Assembly (NCBI RefSeq): GCF_900290275.1 | Contig: NZ_LT985326.1 | Coordinates: forward strand, 12,335 to 76,334 | From: Prevotella merdae | Lineage (GTDB): Bacteria; Bacteroidota; Bacteroidia; Bacteroidales; Bacteroidaceae | Reading direction: 5' to 3' | DNA length: 64,000 nucleotides | Shown here: in pieces, positions 1 to 8,499 of the stretch | How the letters are laid out: each line of letters opens with the position of its first letter | Numbering within the stretch: position 1 is the stretch's first letter | The notes under the pieces: model-generated | Databases searched by the model: none | The model's input: the letters and a program-made list of their open reading frames with translations, nothing else | What the model was told of the DNA's origin: nothing | Program-made: the position numbers and the translations under genes

Positions 1-1215
1 GGTTCGCAAGTCCACCTCTACGGTTTCAATAATCTCATCGCCAATCCTTGCCGATAGTATGAGGGTGTCGGCTTTCTTGTAGTATCCACTGCCAAACACG
101 CAGATGCCCTGCGTCTTGCCCTCGTTGTAATACTCGTCTATGCTTTCAAGCACCTTGACGATTATTTCCTCGTCCGTGATTACCAAGCCGAAGAATTTGG
201 ATTTGTTGGCGATGAAATCCTCCGCATCTTTCTTTCGTTGGAGTTGTCGCTGTTGCTCACGCTCACGCCTTTCAATCTCCCAACGGCGTTGCTCTGCGGC
301 TCTTTCCTTCTCGTGTATGGCTTCAATTTTTCGGGTTGCGTTGTCGTGTGCCGCCATGAAATCTTCGGGACAGATGTTCTTCGGGTTACGGAGGTCTTGA
401 CCGAGTTTTTTGAGCATACGCAGATAGTCGCACCACATTGAGAGGTTGTCTATCTGATACTTGTGACGCTTGGCAATCAGATATGATGCCCAACATTCAT
501 CGGCAGTACGGGTATTGAAAAGAAAGTGTTTCATGACCTCAATCTCACCGCCTTTCATAAGGGTTTCAATTCTTGGGTCTGAAAGCAAGGCTTTGAAAAG
601 ACGCACGGGGGAGATGCCGTGGAAATCGCCCTTGAAGCCGTTACGTCTGAGTTGGGGCAATATCCTCATCTTTGGATATGCACAGCTTCTTGCCACCACA
701 TCATCGTATAGGCTGTTGTGCGGTCTTACCTCCATATCGCAGCCTAATGCCCACACATCGCAATAGCAGAAAAGGAAGCCACGGAGCAACGCCATGTCCG
801 TAACCTTGCCGTCGGGTGAAATCCAACGCTGCACGACCTCGTGGCAGTAGAAACGCATCGGTTCGCCTTTCCTGCTCTCGCATCTGACCTGCGCCACGCG
901 GATTACCTGATACCCTTTGCAGGTGGTTATCACGCTGAAATTCTGCGTTTCCTTGTAGATGCGTCTGCGTGTGTCCTGCACTTTGAGTTCGGCATGGCAT
1001 TTGGGGCAGGTGCAGCCTTCAAGGGTGTCGCATAGTCCGCTGTCGCTGTGCCACTCGTGACCGCAGTCGGAACAGGTGATGTTCCCTTTCTTGGTGCGGT
1101 AGCCGATATGCTCAACGCAGTGGCGGTATGCCCAATCTATTTGTGTCGCTGATATGGGGCGAAGGTTGGCGGAAAGTCTTGCCACCTCTTTCTGTATCTT
1201 GGTCTTCGGTTTCAT
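1..1215 (-). CDS. pcfJ: PcfJ-like protein, C-terminus cut by window edge
   Basis: The minus-strand frame stays open for 405 codons from an ATG at 1215 to the window edge, so the C-terminus is missing. Residues about 40-75 contain two CxxC pairs (CSDCGHEW and CPKCHAEL), a zinc-ribbon-like region. Further in is a long Arg/Glu/Gln-rich helical stretch (around ERAAEQRRWEIERREREQQR). The family call rests on this pattern and on the PcfK-like partner: the two start/stop codons overlap by 4 nt (ATGA at 1212-1215), so they are translationally coupled. PcfJ and PcfK are named after conjugative plasmid pCF10 and are common in Bacteroidales conjugative elements. Their molecular role is poorly known, and a DNA-processing accessory function is only inferred. 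Whether this pair belongs to the same element as the tra genes to the right is uncertain, because a truncated foreign gene lies between them. Confidence 0.75.
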   Translation of the reverse strand, partial: MKPKTKIQKEVARLSANLRPISATQIDWAYRHCVEHIGYRTKKGNITCSDCGHEWHSDSGLCDTLEGCTCPKCHAELKVQDTRRRIYKETQNFSVITTCKGYQVIRVAQVRCESRKGEPMRFYCHEVVQRWISPDGKVTDMALLRGFLFCYCDVWALGCDMEVRPHNSLYDDVVARSCAYPKMRILPQLRRNGFKGDFHGISPVRLFKALLSDPRIETLMKGGEIEVMKHFLFNTRTADECWASYLIAKRHKYQIDNLSMWCDYLRMLKKLGQDLRNPKNICPEDFMAAHDNATRKIEAIHEKERAAEQRRWEIERREREQQRQLQRKKDAEDFIANKSKFFGLVITDEEIIVKVLESIDEYYNEGKTQGICVFGSGYYKKADTLILSARIGDEIIETVEVDLRT

Positions 1216-1628
1216 AAGCCTAAATCAAATAATGAGGGTTGGGGTTGGTTTTCTTTTCTCGCTGACGGTCTGTGGCGGTTCTGCAACTTGCGGAGTTCCT
1301 CCTCTTGGTATTTGCGGACAGCGTTCTGACGTGCCTCCGCCTTTTCCTCTGCCGTGAGTTTCACAACGTGGTTCACAACCACTTGGCAGTCCATCGGTTT
1401 GCCCACCTCTATCTCGTTTTCCTCATAGTAGTGGATGGCTTGCCCGAATATCTCTCCGTCCGTGAAACCGTTGCAACCGCTTTTCTGCACATAGTTCAGA
1501 ATGTGGGTCACGCACTCGTCCATGTTCTTGGCAGGGTTGCGGTACTTCTTTGCAAATAGCGCATCTTCCTCCGCACGCTGTTCCAAGTACATATATATCG
1601 TTCTCTTGAAATGGTCTGTTCCTTTCAT
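1212..1628 (-). CDS. pcfK: PcfK-like protein
   Basis: This 138-residue soluble protein begins MKGTDHFKRTIYMYLEQRA, which resembles PcfK-like proteins of Bacteroidales mobile elements. It contains an acidic and aromatic central part (the FTDGEIFGQAIHYYEENEIE region), a basic helical stretch (EEKAEARQNAVRKYQEEEL) and a short C-terminal QPSLFDLGL tail. That tail resembles the clamp-binding-like motifs of many replication-associated proteins, although this reading is speculative. Its stop overlaps the pcfJ start by 4 nt. A 73-residue gene follows upstream in the same direction after 13 nt, so the block is probably one transcript. No signal peptide or membrane segment is seen. The biochemical function is unknown. 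Confidence 0.75.
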   Translation of the reverse strand: MKGTDHFKRTIYMYLEQRAEEDALFAKKYRNPAKNMDECVTHILNYVQKSGCNGFTDGEIFGQAIHYYEENEIEVGKPMDCQVVVNHVVKLTAEEKAEARQNAVRKYQEEELRKLQNRHRPSARKENQPQPSLFDLGL

Positions 1629-1641
1629 ATTGCTGTCATTT

Positions 1642-1863
1642 TTAGATTATCTGTTTCAGTATCTCTCTCCAATAGGTCGGCTCTACCTCGCTGAGAAGGA
1701 AGTCCATGAAATCCCTCCGTGCGTCCTTGTTCAGTTCGTGGTACAATCTTCGGAAAGTTTCAAAATTGCCGTTGATGTACGTTTCCACCATATACACGAA
1801 GATGTTGTCCACCTCGTAATATCTGCACTGCTGCGCTGCCGTCTTGCTGTTTCTTTTTGCCAT
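1642..1863 (-). CDS. small hypothetical protein of conjugative element
   Basis: This 73-residue soluble protein starts at ATG 1863 (MAKRNSKTAAQQ) and ends in a mixed acidic/aromatic helix (VEPTYWREILKQII). A longer frame exists upstream, but it overlaps the next gene almost completely and has an unlikely composition, so I chose the internal start. The predicted protein is helical (ETFRRLYHELNKDARRDFM). I do not recognise a family. It lies between pcfK and a small membrane protein with gaps of 13 and 11 nt, consistent with co-transcription. Confidence 0.55.
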   Translation of the reverse strand: MAKRNSKTAAQQCRYYEVDNIFVYMVETYINGNFETFRRLYHELNKDARRDFMDFLLSEVEPTYWREILKQII

Positions 1864-1874
1864 GTCGGTAAGGG

Positions 1875-2090
1875 TTAAAGGGTGAATAACCAAAGGATGA
1901 AGCCAAAGAAGGCAATGGTGGAAAGGATAGCCACGATTACACCTATCGCCACTCGGAACACTCCGTTTACAATCTCTCTGATGATGCCCCAAAGGATGCC
2001 GAACACCCCGAAGGCGGTGCGCATCATCAAGCCGCATATCGCCAACCCGATGTGTTGCGCCATTTGTCTGAAATTTGCCGTTGCCGTCAT
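1875..2090 (-). CDS. small hydrophobic membrane protein
   Basis: This 71-residue protein has at least two hydrophobic segments (the GLAICGLMMRTAFGVFGILW region and the AIGVIVAILSTIAFFGFILW region) and a short N-terminal polar part (MTATANFRQMAQH). It looks like an integral inner-membrane peptide, a class common in conjugation operons. The start at 2090 leaves about 1.1 kb of gene-poor DNA upstream, so it is probably the first gene of the leftward unit ending in pcfJ. No family was recognised. Confidence 0.5.
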   Translation of the reverse strand: MTATANFRQMAQHIGLAICGLMMRTAFGVFGILWGIIREIVNGVFRVAIGVIVAILSTIAFFGFILWLFTL

Positions 2091-2748
2091 ATCTTCGCTG
2101 TTTTTGATTTTTTTGTTTTTAATGCGGATTCAAGAGCTGAGGGAGTTGAGTTTCAAACTATCTTATCTGCCTCTCGTTTATCCGACATTTTTTTTATGCG
2201 TCTTTCTGTCGCATCGGTCGTTTTCGTTTCGGGTGCTTGAAAAGGTAGGGATTAGGGAATGCAAGGTTTTTCGGTCAAAATACTACCCGCAGGGCTGGAG
2301 ATTTTTACCGAAAACAGGAGGCTTGACCTTGCTTTCCCGTCCAATCCCGGAATTACCTTTGCGCCCAGAACGAAAATGACTGACTGATGCGGCTTACTGA
2401 AAGGCGCAAAATGGAGGTAAACGAAAACAGAGGCAGATTGTGTAGAAAAAAACTTCAGGGGAAAATCCGTAAAAAAAAGAATCACCAAAAGGAAAAAGAC
2501 ATCACCGGAAGCGTGAAAAGGGCAAACCACAACAAAGGAAGTATGATTGTTTCCGATCCGACGGAACTTGTTCAGCCGGGTGGCAACAATCATTCTTCCC
2601 GGTTTGTCCGGCTGTGTGTGGGCGCCTGTTTCATTCATGGGGCAGGCTGACACACTCTGCATTCACTTTCCGCTTCCGGCAAAAGAGACAGCGAAAAAAG
2701 AAAAATCATTTGAAAACCCGTAAAAGCACCTCTTGGCATAGGCGCAAA
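2091..2748. other. gene-poor stretch, no supported gene
   Basis: About 660 bases without a convincing gene. Open frames of roughly 90-165 codons exist on both strands but overlap each other, have low-complexity Lys- or Phe-rich composition and match nothing I recognise. The stretch lies upstream of the pcfK/pcfJ unit and so probably holds its promoter and leader. I could not fix a promoter box with confidence. Confidence 0.4.
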
Positions 2749-2808
2749 AGAAAGGGGCATTGCTTCATCTGTCTAAACATCGTTTAGGCGTGAGGCAATG
2801 CCCTTTTC
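2749..2808. repeat. nested stem-loop 1
   Basis: The arm AAAGGGGCATTGC (2751-2763) pairs with GCAATGCCCTTT (2795-2806) with one bulged G. Inside it, CTAAAC (2773-2778) pairs with GTTTAG (2782-2787) around a 3-nt loop. A T-run follows the right arm, so on the plus strand this could act as an intrinsic terminator. The two-tier pairing is more elaborate than most terminators. A second stem-loop begins 10 bases further on. Confidence 0.6.
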
Positions 2809-2817
2809 TCCAGCTAT

Positions 2818-2887
2818 GCGGTAGTCGGCACACGTTTGTTCCAAACTCGTTTTGGGCAATGGTGTGCCGACGGACAATACCGCTTTT
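2818..2887. repeat. nested stem-loop 2
   Basis: GTCGGCACAC (2824-2833) pairs perfectly with GTGTGCCGAC (2862-2871). An outer GCGGTA (2818-2823) pairs with TACCGC (2878-2883) across a 6-nt bulge. A weaker inner stem (CCAAAC with GTTTTGG) closes the tip, and TTTT follows. With the preceding element it forms a tandem of structured hairpins with the same T-tailed polarity. It could be a double terminator, a processing site or part of a transfer origin; I cannot decide. Confidence 0.6.
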
Positions 2888-2951
2888 ACGGAAAATTCTT
2901 ATGAATGAGGGGATAAAAAACGGGAGTTTATATCAAAATCTCGAATTAAAT

Positions 2952-3218
2952 AGCTACTTTTGCATACGAAGAGTTCTTTGAAGGTTACGCAACGCGCAGA
3001 AGGATAATGCAGTAGATAACTAACTAAATCGTAACCTATTACTATCAAGAGCAATTAACCTACGCTCATTTCCAATAAATTACACTCTTTTCGTAACTTC
3101 GATGCGCAAATATACGATATATTTTTTATCAACCAACCTATTTATATAGATTTTATGTATTTTTTAATGTGCAGATGCACGAAGCCCCCGGAGAGTTACC
3201 CCGCCGGAGGCTTTTTTT
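2952..3218 (+). ncRNA. candidate small RNA unit (promoter-like box to terminator)
   Basis: TACTTTTG (2952-2959) matches the Bacteroidetes -7 box TAnnTTTG on the plus strand, and a strong intrinsic terminator ends at 3218. No reading frame of note lies between them. AGGTTACG (2982-2989) pairs with CGTAACCT (3030-3037), giving a long-range stem near the 5' end. The -33 element is not clear. On the minus strand a TATATTTG box (about 3108-3116) could instead drive leftward transcription. This is a hypothesis built from flanking signals only. Confidence 0.25.
3184..3218 (+). terminator. intrinsic terminator, plus strand
   Basis: GCCCCCGG (3184-3191) pairs with CCGGAGGC (3204-3211) with one mismatch. 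TTTTTTT (3212-3218) follows directly. The T-run is on the plus strand, so it ends rightward transcripts. No plus-strand gene lies upstream, which supports an unannotated rightward transcript. It touches the stop of the leftward methyltransferase gene. Confidence 0.7.
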
Positions 3219-3966
3219 ATAGTTTCTGTGCTATATAGAAACCGTAACTGTAATAATCCTTGTACTTCTTGTAGAAGTCTGCTTCCTGTATATCTCTTTC
3301 AACAATAACTCTGGCAACTTCATTGTCGCCGAACTTCTCCATAAAGTCCTTGTGGCTGTCTAATAGGGGGTTGTAATAATTGTCAAGCCAGCAGTCATCA
3401 GGAAGTATAAAGTGTCCGAGAACCTTATATCCGGCTTCTTCCAGAGCTTTGATTTTTCCTGCTATTGTGTCCATTTCAGCATACTCTCCGTTCCAGAAGT
3501 CTTCCAGTTCTTTCGGGCGACAGTTTGTTATCCATGACAATTCAGAGACTGCAAGTATTCCTCCCGGTTTGAGAAACTCTTTCCAATAGTTGATGCCGTT
3601 CTTGAATCCGATATTGTAAACTGCCCCTTCCGACCAGATAATATCGAACTCCTCCTTTTCAAAAGGCAGCTTGTCCATAGATGCAGCCAGTGTCTCAATA
3701 TGTGCCGTGATATTTTCATTCTTGCTGTCCTCTTTCAGTTTTTCAAGAAACTCCTCAAACAAATCCACTGCAATAATGTTACCTTTCAGCATTTTTGCCA
3801 AAGAGATAGTCTGTTCGCCTGTACCACAACCTATGTCTGCTATCTTGTAAGACTTTTCCCTATCTATCTTAGCCAGTGTAACTGCAAGATTTGTAGCGTC
3901 TTCACTACCCGGTCCCTGTCTCTTGTTATTACGATGCAGATGCATCATCAATTCCATTTCGTCCAT
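3217..3966 (-). CDS. class I SAM-dependent methyltransferase
   Basis: This 249-residue cytosolic enzyme has the class I Rossmann motifs in order: motif [15 protein letters not shown] (about 41-54), post-[11 protein letters not shown] with the acidic ribose-binding Asp, a motif IV-like [15 protein letters not shown], and [11 protein letters not shown] as motif V/VI. The start [16 protein letters not shown] is typical of the small-molecule Methyltransf_11/25 type proteins found in Bacteroidetes. The substrate cannot be told from sequence. The gene stands alone. Its 5' end abuts a truncated dehydrogenase gene, so its original promoter may have been lost or replaced by a rearrangement. The stop overlaps a terminator that points the other way. 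Confidence 0.85.
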   Translation of the reverse strand: MDEMELMMHLHRNNKRQGPGSEDATNLAVTLAKIDREKSYKIADIGCGTGEQTISLAKMLKGNIIAVDLFEEFLEKLKEDSKNENITAHIETLAASMDKLPFEKEEFDIIWSEGAVYNIGFKNGINYWKEFLKPGGILAVSELSWITNCRPKELEDFWNGEYAEMDTIAGKIKALEEAGYKVLGHFILPDDCWLDNYYNPLLDSHKDFMEKFGDNEVARVIVERDIQEADFYKKYKDYYSYGFYIAQKL

Positions 3967-3969
3967 ATT

Positions 3970-4102
3970 TTTGTTCCTTTACCTCATTAGCACTTTCGGA
4001 ATTAGAATGATAATTGATTATGACTGGATACTCATTTGCTAAGCGCAAAGCCACTGCACGTCCTATACCTCGCGAGGCTCCTGTTACTAAAGCATATTTC
4101 AT
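3970..4102 (-). pseudogene. 5' fragment of short-chain dehydrogenase (FabG-like)
   Basis: An ATG at 4102 opens [20 protein letters not shown], the N-terminal Rossmann Gly-rich loop of FabG-type 3-oxoacyl-ACP reductases. It continues as a plausible SDR sequence ([17 protein letters not shown]) for about 44 codons. After that the frame runs into the methyltransferase gene region and stops near 3918 with unrelated sequence. The catalytic Ser-Tyr-Lys part is therefore absent. The ATG lies 17 bases after the upxY-like stop, so the two were an operon. Loss of the rest marks a deletion or insertion boundary at about 3970. Confidence 0.8.
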
Positions 4103-4119
4103 ATTTATTAATTGTTTTA

Positions 4120-4848
4120 TTATATTTTTTGAAGAAACGCACTTGGTATATAGGCTGTTGCCATTGTTACCAAATCATCTACTACCACACCTACTCTCTG
4201 TTGCCCCTGCCAGCGTGCAACTATTCCAACCACCCCTTTGAATACACCATCAATAACCTTTACCAACTGTCCTTTCTCGAACTTTGGCACTTCGACTAAT
4301 GACACGATTGTATTATCCGCATCGGCAGCACAGATGATTTTGAGACTTTCCATCTGATAGTCTGGAACTATCATAGGAACCTTCTCTATTCTGCGCCCAA
4401 CGTGGACGTGACGATAGTAAAAACGAAGGAATGGGAGATTTACGTTGTCGTAAACAAAAGTTTTGAGTTGTTCTTCGGTACCGTAGGCGAAGAAGATGTT
4501 GGGTAAACGTGACTCGGTAACAATTTTGCGCTTACCTTTTATAAGTTTCACTACCTCGGTGGTAGGATAGAAAGCCGTGATGCCTTTGGCTGTCATATAT
4601 TCGTATGCTTTTTTCTCTCTACCATAGGTAGTGCGTAAAGCATACCAATGAGGAGTTTCTTCCTCTTTTTGTACCTTAGACTTACTTAATATATGGACAC
4701 TTCTGGTGGACACCCCTGTTTGTGAACTCTCTGCAGACACATTGCTTTGAGCTTCGGGGAGGGCGTTGGAGGTAAGTCCAGCACAAGGAGGGAATTCACC
4801 ACCTCCTGGGGTGTGTACATCTTCTGATGTCCATTCATCGACTTTCAT
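4120..4848 (-). CDS. UpxY/NusG-like transcription antiterminator
   Basis: This 242-residue protein has about 65 residues of variable polar sequence at the N-terminus. An NGN domain follows ([19 protein letters not shown] through [12 protein letters not shown] and the hydrophobic [12 protein letters not shown] strand), with a C-terminal KOW-type motif ([19 protein letters not shown]). UpxY proteins are NusG paralogues that let RNA polymerase read through long polysaccharide or secondary-metabolite operons of Bacteroidales by acting on the leader of their own operon. Here the downstream operon has been reduced to a 44-codon SDR remnant, so its usual target is gone. The 5' end could alternatively start at an internal Met, since the first 60 residues are not conserved-looking. 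Confidence 0.8.
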   Translation of the reverse strand: MKVDEWTSEDVHTPGGGEFPPCAGLTSNALPEAQSNVSAESSQTGVSTRSVHILSKSKVQKEEETPHWYALRTTYGREKKAYEYMTAKGITAFYPTTEVVKLIKGKRKIVTESRLPNIFFAYGTEEQLKTFVYDNVNLPFLRFYYRHVHVGRRIEKVPMIVPDYQMESLKIICAADADNTIVSLVEVPKFEKGQLVKVIDGVFKGVVGIVARWQGQQRVGVVVDDLVTMATAYIPSAFLQKI

Positions 4849-4902
4849 ATCGGTGCTAACTTTTTTCTAGACAGAAATCCGTTAAATTGCGACAAAAAAA
4901 AG

Positions 4903-4931
4903 CGTGGAATCGTCCTGTTGTCTATTCCACG
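4903..4931. promoter_or_regulatory. hairpin in upxY-like leader
   Basis: CGTGGAAT (4903-4910) pairs perfectly with ATTCCACG (4924-4931), about 55 bases before the upxY-like start on the minus strand. GTTGTCT/AGACAAC (4917-4923 and 4969-4975) gives a second, mutually exclusive pairing. Leaders of UpxY operons are where the protein engages the polymerase, so alternative hairpins here fit a leader role. No direct proof exists in the sequence. Confidence 0.35.
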
Positions 4932-5650
4932 AACTGAGGCTCTTCCAACTGCCTATCAAAGTTGAACAGACAACGTCAGAGCCCACGCCGATATGAAAAT
5001 CATTACCGTAAAGAGACCTATATAATACATTGGACTGCGTCCAAAAGGATACAATCTATGCTTACAGGTCTCCACGGGATTGATATAATCACACCCGGGA
5101 CATCTACCGTTGGCTACGTTCAAGACTTTGATACTGATAGTTTTGGAAGATTTCAGTTCGCCTTAAACACAGCGTCGATAAACGCCTTCTATGTCCGGAT
5201 TGCCTTCCCACCCAATGCCCGCTTTCGTATAGATATGTCATGGTTGACTTCACTACACTCAGCACGGCGTAGGCTGCCGACTCGGTTATCATGAAAGAAC
5301 TCGTCTTACAGCGACAACTGCGGTCTGGCTATACAATCCGGCTGCAAAAATACAAAAAAATATTGAGAAATGAGAGGAAATGGCAGGAAAGATTAATGCT
5401 ACAATGCAAATTTAAGACTATTTAAGCCCGATTACTTCTATATCTCAGAAATTTTGTGTAAACAAATGCTGTTTTCAATCCGATTTAGTATATAGTTAGG
5501 TTAATATTTTAATTGCAGTTCTTTGATTACCATCAATATTCCAAATTCAGTAACAACCATTGGAGAATCTGCTTGGGTTGTAATCATGAAGTATAACTTC
5601 GATAGGCAACGCAGAACTACTTCGATGCCCAATGGAGTATTATCGTATTT
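4932..5650. other. gene-free interval, possible degraded coding remnant
   Basis: About 720 bases without a supported gene. A TATTTTTG box on the minus strand (5344-5351) could start a leader of nearly 500 nt for the upxY-like gene. Between 5020 and 5340 base composition is higher in G+C and short frames are found on both strands, which suggests decayed coding DNA. I could not match it to a transposase or other family. Confidence 0.3.
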
Positions 5651-6193
5651 TCATAGGATATATAACAGTTGAAGTTCCGTTATTCTTCGCCTTTTGATGG
5701 ATGGGATATGCTTGCCTCTCCATCTGCAAAAGTCAAGGTAATCTTTTTCTATGTCATGCAATCCTCGCTCAATCTTTTGCAGGAGACGGCTCTTCGGAAA
5801 TCTTTTGTTCCCTAATATCTTATAAGGTCCGACATTGTAGGCAAGTACGGCAAGAAGCAATGAGTCCTTACCATACTTGCGGAACATGGCGCATAACTTG
5901 GTGAGGTCTGAGCGCAACAAGGAATCGGCTTGCTGATAAGTGAGGTTCTTCTTGAACTTCTCGTGCGGCAATATCCGATGTCCCCATCCGATATAGGGAT
6001 AGTTGCGCTTGATGTCGTGCCATCCCTCATAATACTTGATACAGCGCACGGCTCGCTCAAAGGGAGGCAAAGCGAAAATGCCCAAGTCGGTTTGGCTTGA
6101 GCTATCGTTGGTGGGTGTCTTGTTCTGCGCCATGATGCTCTGGCACAGTAACAAGAGTGTCAGGATGATGTATGTTCTTGTCTTTTTCGTCAT
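5651..6193 (-). CDS. secreted GH24-type lysozyme of conjugation machinery
   Basis: This 180-residue protein starts with a signal peptide (MTKKTRTYIILTLLLLCQSI, cleavage near MAQ). The muramidase core has the catalytic Glu in KYYEGWH (E56) followed by PYIGWGHR, the arrangement seen in phage-type GH24 lysozymes, and then the NVGPYKILGNKRFPKSRLLQ region. Such lysozymes open peptidoglycan locally so that the mating-pair channel can be assembled. It lies 43 bases downstream of the coupling-protein gene in the same direction, consistent with a transfer-operon role. Confidence 0.85.
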   Translation of the reverse strand: MTKKTRTYIILTLLLLCQSIMAQNKTPTNDSSSQTDLGIFALPPFERAVRCIKYYEGWHDIKRNYPYIGWGHRILPHEKFKKNLTYQQADSLLRSDLTKLCAMFRKYGKDSLLLAVLAYNVGPYKILGNKRFPKSRLLQKIERGLHDIEKDYLDFCRWRGKHIPSIKRRRITELQLLYIL

Positions 6194-6235
6194 GGATGTT
6201 GTTCTTGTTTTGCTTTTTGGGGTGTCATTGGCTTG

Positions 6236-8419
6236 TCACTTGGCATTCTTCTTGTTGAATATCTCCGCTATCATGGCTTTCACGTCCTCACCGACCTGCA
6301 CGAAGTTTTTATAGAGGATGCGCTCACGCTCGTCACGGCTCTTGAAGGTGTAGAACTTGGGCAGTGGTATATACTCGCTTTCCTCTTTCTTGATATCTGC
6401 CATATCGAAGTCGGTCTTGCAATAGAACTTACTGGTCTTGAACTCGTCGCTCTCCTGTATGTTCATACTGCCATTCATGCCGGTCTTGGTTGCCACAAAG
6501 TCTCTTGCCGTCTGTCCGCAGATCCATCCTGTCGGCATATCCGAGATTTTACTGGCTGGCACAAGACTGTCCATGTTCTCATTCAGGTTGATGCTCGTCT
6601 TGTCTCTGTCAATGGTCACGCCTTTCTTCAGTTGCACCACCTTTCCGAAGATGTCGGAGGATAGCCATTCGAGCGTTTCCTTGCTTCGTGCCGAGCCGCT
6701 CACCACATTGCCTACGGTGGTGATAATCTTCTGCATACCCACTTTGCCGTAATCGGCTTCCAACTGGGGCAATTCCTGAAATCCCAAGGCGACGCTCACC
6801 TTGTTGCTTCGGGCTGTACCTATCAGTCGGTCTATCTTATGGAAGTAAAGTGTCGGCAACTCGTCCACGATGATGCTCACTGGTATGTTCTTACCTTGCC
6901 CTGTGTTCACTCGTGTTACCAGTCGGTTGAGGATTAGGGCGTTCAATGCTCCAATGATACTCTCCATCTCCGGGTCATTGGCTATCAGCAGATAGCTTGG
7001 ATTCTTTGGGTCGCTGACTTTCAAGTCGAAGTCATCGCCATCCTTATGGAAGATCCAATAGCTTTCCTTGGTGGCAAGGCGTGAGGTATAGACACGCAGG
7101 GTGCCTATCATACCCTCCAACTGTTCCATCGCCTTGTTCTTCAAGGCGGTCTGAAACGGACCGAGCAACGGTGCTACCTCATTGTCGGTCTCCAATACAT
7201 TGAAGATGGTCTGGTAACTCTCGTTCAAGAAACTGAGGATATGGGGCATATCGCTATACTTGCCCAACCAATAGGCTGGTTCCACTTCTTCTCCTGCATG
7301 GTTAAATACCTTTCCGGTTGGCTTCATCTGCATGGTCTTCGGATCAAGCACTTTCTCTGCTATCAACATCTTGCCGTCCTTGTCGTATGGTTCCTTGCCG
7401 TAGTTGATAAAGAAGTAGATACAGGCGGCGAGGAAGTTGACGGCTGAGGTCTGGAAGAACTGGTCGCTGCCGCCTCCGCCTTCCTTCTTTCCTTTTTGCA
7501 GGGATTCAAGCAGTGTTTCTGCGGTCTCGCTCGCTGCTGCCAAGTTATTGATGTACTTCTGCTGTATCGGGTTCACTCGCTTGGAGTATTCCACATCCAC
7601 AAAGTTGATGATGTTAAACTTGCAGCCTTCTGGCAGTTTGCCCAACTGTTGGTTCTTCTTGTAGTGATAGTACAGTTTGGTTGCCAAGGTTGGGAACTTG
7701 TAGTCGTAAACGACCATGGCAAAGCCTTTTGCACTGTGCTGACGGATGAACGGCTCGATGATGGAGAATGTCTTACCGCTACCAGGAGTACCCACAACCC
7801 ATGTACCTCGGAAAGGGTTCACGATATTCACCCACCCCTTGCGGAATTTGCCCTTATAGTAGTAGCGCATAGGGATATTCACGCTGTATTTGTTGTATTC
7901 CTCCTTCTGGCATTGCTCGAAACTCTCGTTCTCAAAATTAAAACGGTCTTTCATCAGTCCTTCCTTCAGAAACTTCGATATATTATCCAAGGCTACATGC
8001 ACCAGTACTGTTCCGATGATGGTTGCCACCATATAGAGAATGGTGTTCAATCTCAGGGTATAGAGACGAGTGTCCATCACATAGCCGAAGAGCCACACGG
8101 ACACTACCAGCAGTCCCACGCCACTCACCAGTGGGTACAGCACCTGCTTTCTGGCATCAAACTCCAGATGTTTCTTGTTTCTCGTGCCAACACAGGTGAT
8201 GCACACCAACAAGAACGTCACCACCTTGCTATACACAAGGTTGCCGTCATGGTAGATGAACCACTGCTTGATGCGGTCGTGCAGGTCGCACACCACACCG
8301 CCAAAACCGTCTATCGCTCTTGGGTCTATGGCATACTCAAAGAACTCCATCAACACGGATATGTAGATGACCGCCCTGAATATCTTGTAAAATCCTTGTA
8401 ACTCCTTGCTTTCTTCCAT
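6236..8419 (-). CDS. VirD4/TraG-family coupling protein (MobC-like)
   Basis: This 727-residue protein has N-terminal membrane segments at about 15-35, 62-80, 95-115 and 122-145, followed by the ATPase domain. Walker A is GTPGSGKT (about 210-217). IPVSIIVDELPTLYF is a Walker B-like strand with the DE pair, and SNKVSVALGFQELPQLEADY is the sensor Gln region. This is the type IV coupling protein that brings the relaxosome to the transfer channel at the inner membrane. Bacteroides elements often call it MobC. It is last but one in the leftward block, with a divergent toxin/antitoxin operon 80 bases upstream. Confidence 0.9.
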   Translation of the reverse strand: MEESKELQGFYKIFRAVIYISVLMEFFEYAIDPRAIDGFGGVVCDLHDRIKQWFIYHDGNLVYSKVVTFLLVCITCVGTRNKKHLEFDARKQVLYPLVSGVGLLVVSVWLFGYVMDTRLYTLRLNTILYMVATIIGTVLVHVALDNISKFLKEGLMKDRFNFENESFEQCQKEEYNKYSVNIPMRYYYKGKFRKGWVNIVNPFRGTWVVGTPGSGKTFSIIEPFIRQHSAKGFAMVVYDYKFPTLATKLYYHYKKNQQLGKLPEGCKFNIINFVDVEYSKRVNPIQQKYINNLAAASETAETLLESLQKGKKEGGGGSDQFFQTSAVNFLAACIYFFINYGKEPYDKDGKMLIAEKVLDPKTMQMKPTGKVFNHAGEEVEPAYWLGKYSDMPHILSFLNESYQTIFNVLETDNEVAPLLGPFQTALKNKAMEQLEGMIGTLRVYTSRLATKESYWIFHKDGDDFDLKVSDPKNPSYLLIANDPEMESIIGALNALILNRLVTRVNTGQGKNIPVSIIVDELPTLYFHKIDRLIGTARSNKVSVALGFQELPQLEADYGKVGMQKIITTVGNVVSGSARSKETLEWLSSDIFGKVVQLKKGVTIDRDKTSINLNENMDSLVPASKISDMPTGWICGQTARDFVATKTGMNGSMNIQESDEFKTSKFYCKTDFDMADIKKEESEYIPLPKFYTFKSRDERERILYKNFVQVGEDVKAMIAEIFNKKNAK

Positions 8420-8470
8420 AAATATTCTTAAATAATCAACCTATAAGTTGTATTTCTCAATTATTTGTTG

Positions 8471-8478
8471 TATCTTCG
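8471..8478 (+). promoter_or_regulatory. -7-like box for toxin/antitoxin operon
   Basis: TATCTTCG differs by one base from the TAnnTTTG consensus and lies 22 bases before the ATG at 8500. The 80-base gap between divergent genes must hold both promoters. Confidence 0.4.
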
Positions 8479-8499
8479 CACTATAAAAACAATAAGATT

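Noticed and set aside
1882..2379. Plus-strand frame of 165 codons over the small membrane protein region
   Set aside because: Overlaps a better leftward gene and its predicted sequence has no recognisable domain or ribosome-binding context.
2252..2662. Minus-strand 136-codon frame upstream of the pcfK block
   Set aside because: Phe-rich low-complexity sequence, overlapped by an equally open plus-strand frame; no family or start signal supports it.
3108..3117. GTATATTTGC on the minus strand as a CTnDOT-type attachment core
   Set aside because: It fits GTANNTTTGC, but the same pattern is a plain promoter box (TATATTTG). No second copy or element end is paired with it.
4932..5400. Degraded transposase upstream of the upxY-like gene
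   Set aside because: Composition hints at old coding DNA, but no transposase block could be recognised in any frame.
7496..8401. Long plus-strand open frame (301 codons) opposite the coupling-protein gene
   Set aside because: It is antisense to a gene with clear ATPase motifs, and its composition (His/Val/Leu-rich) fits a shadow frame.
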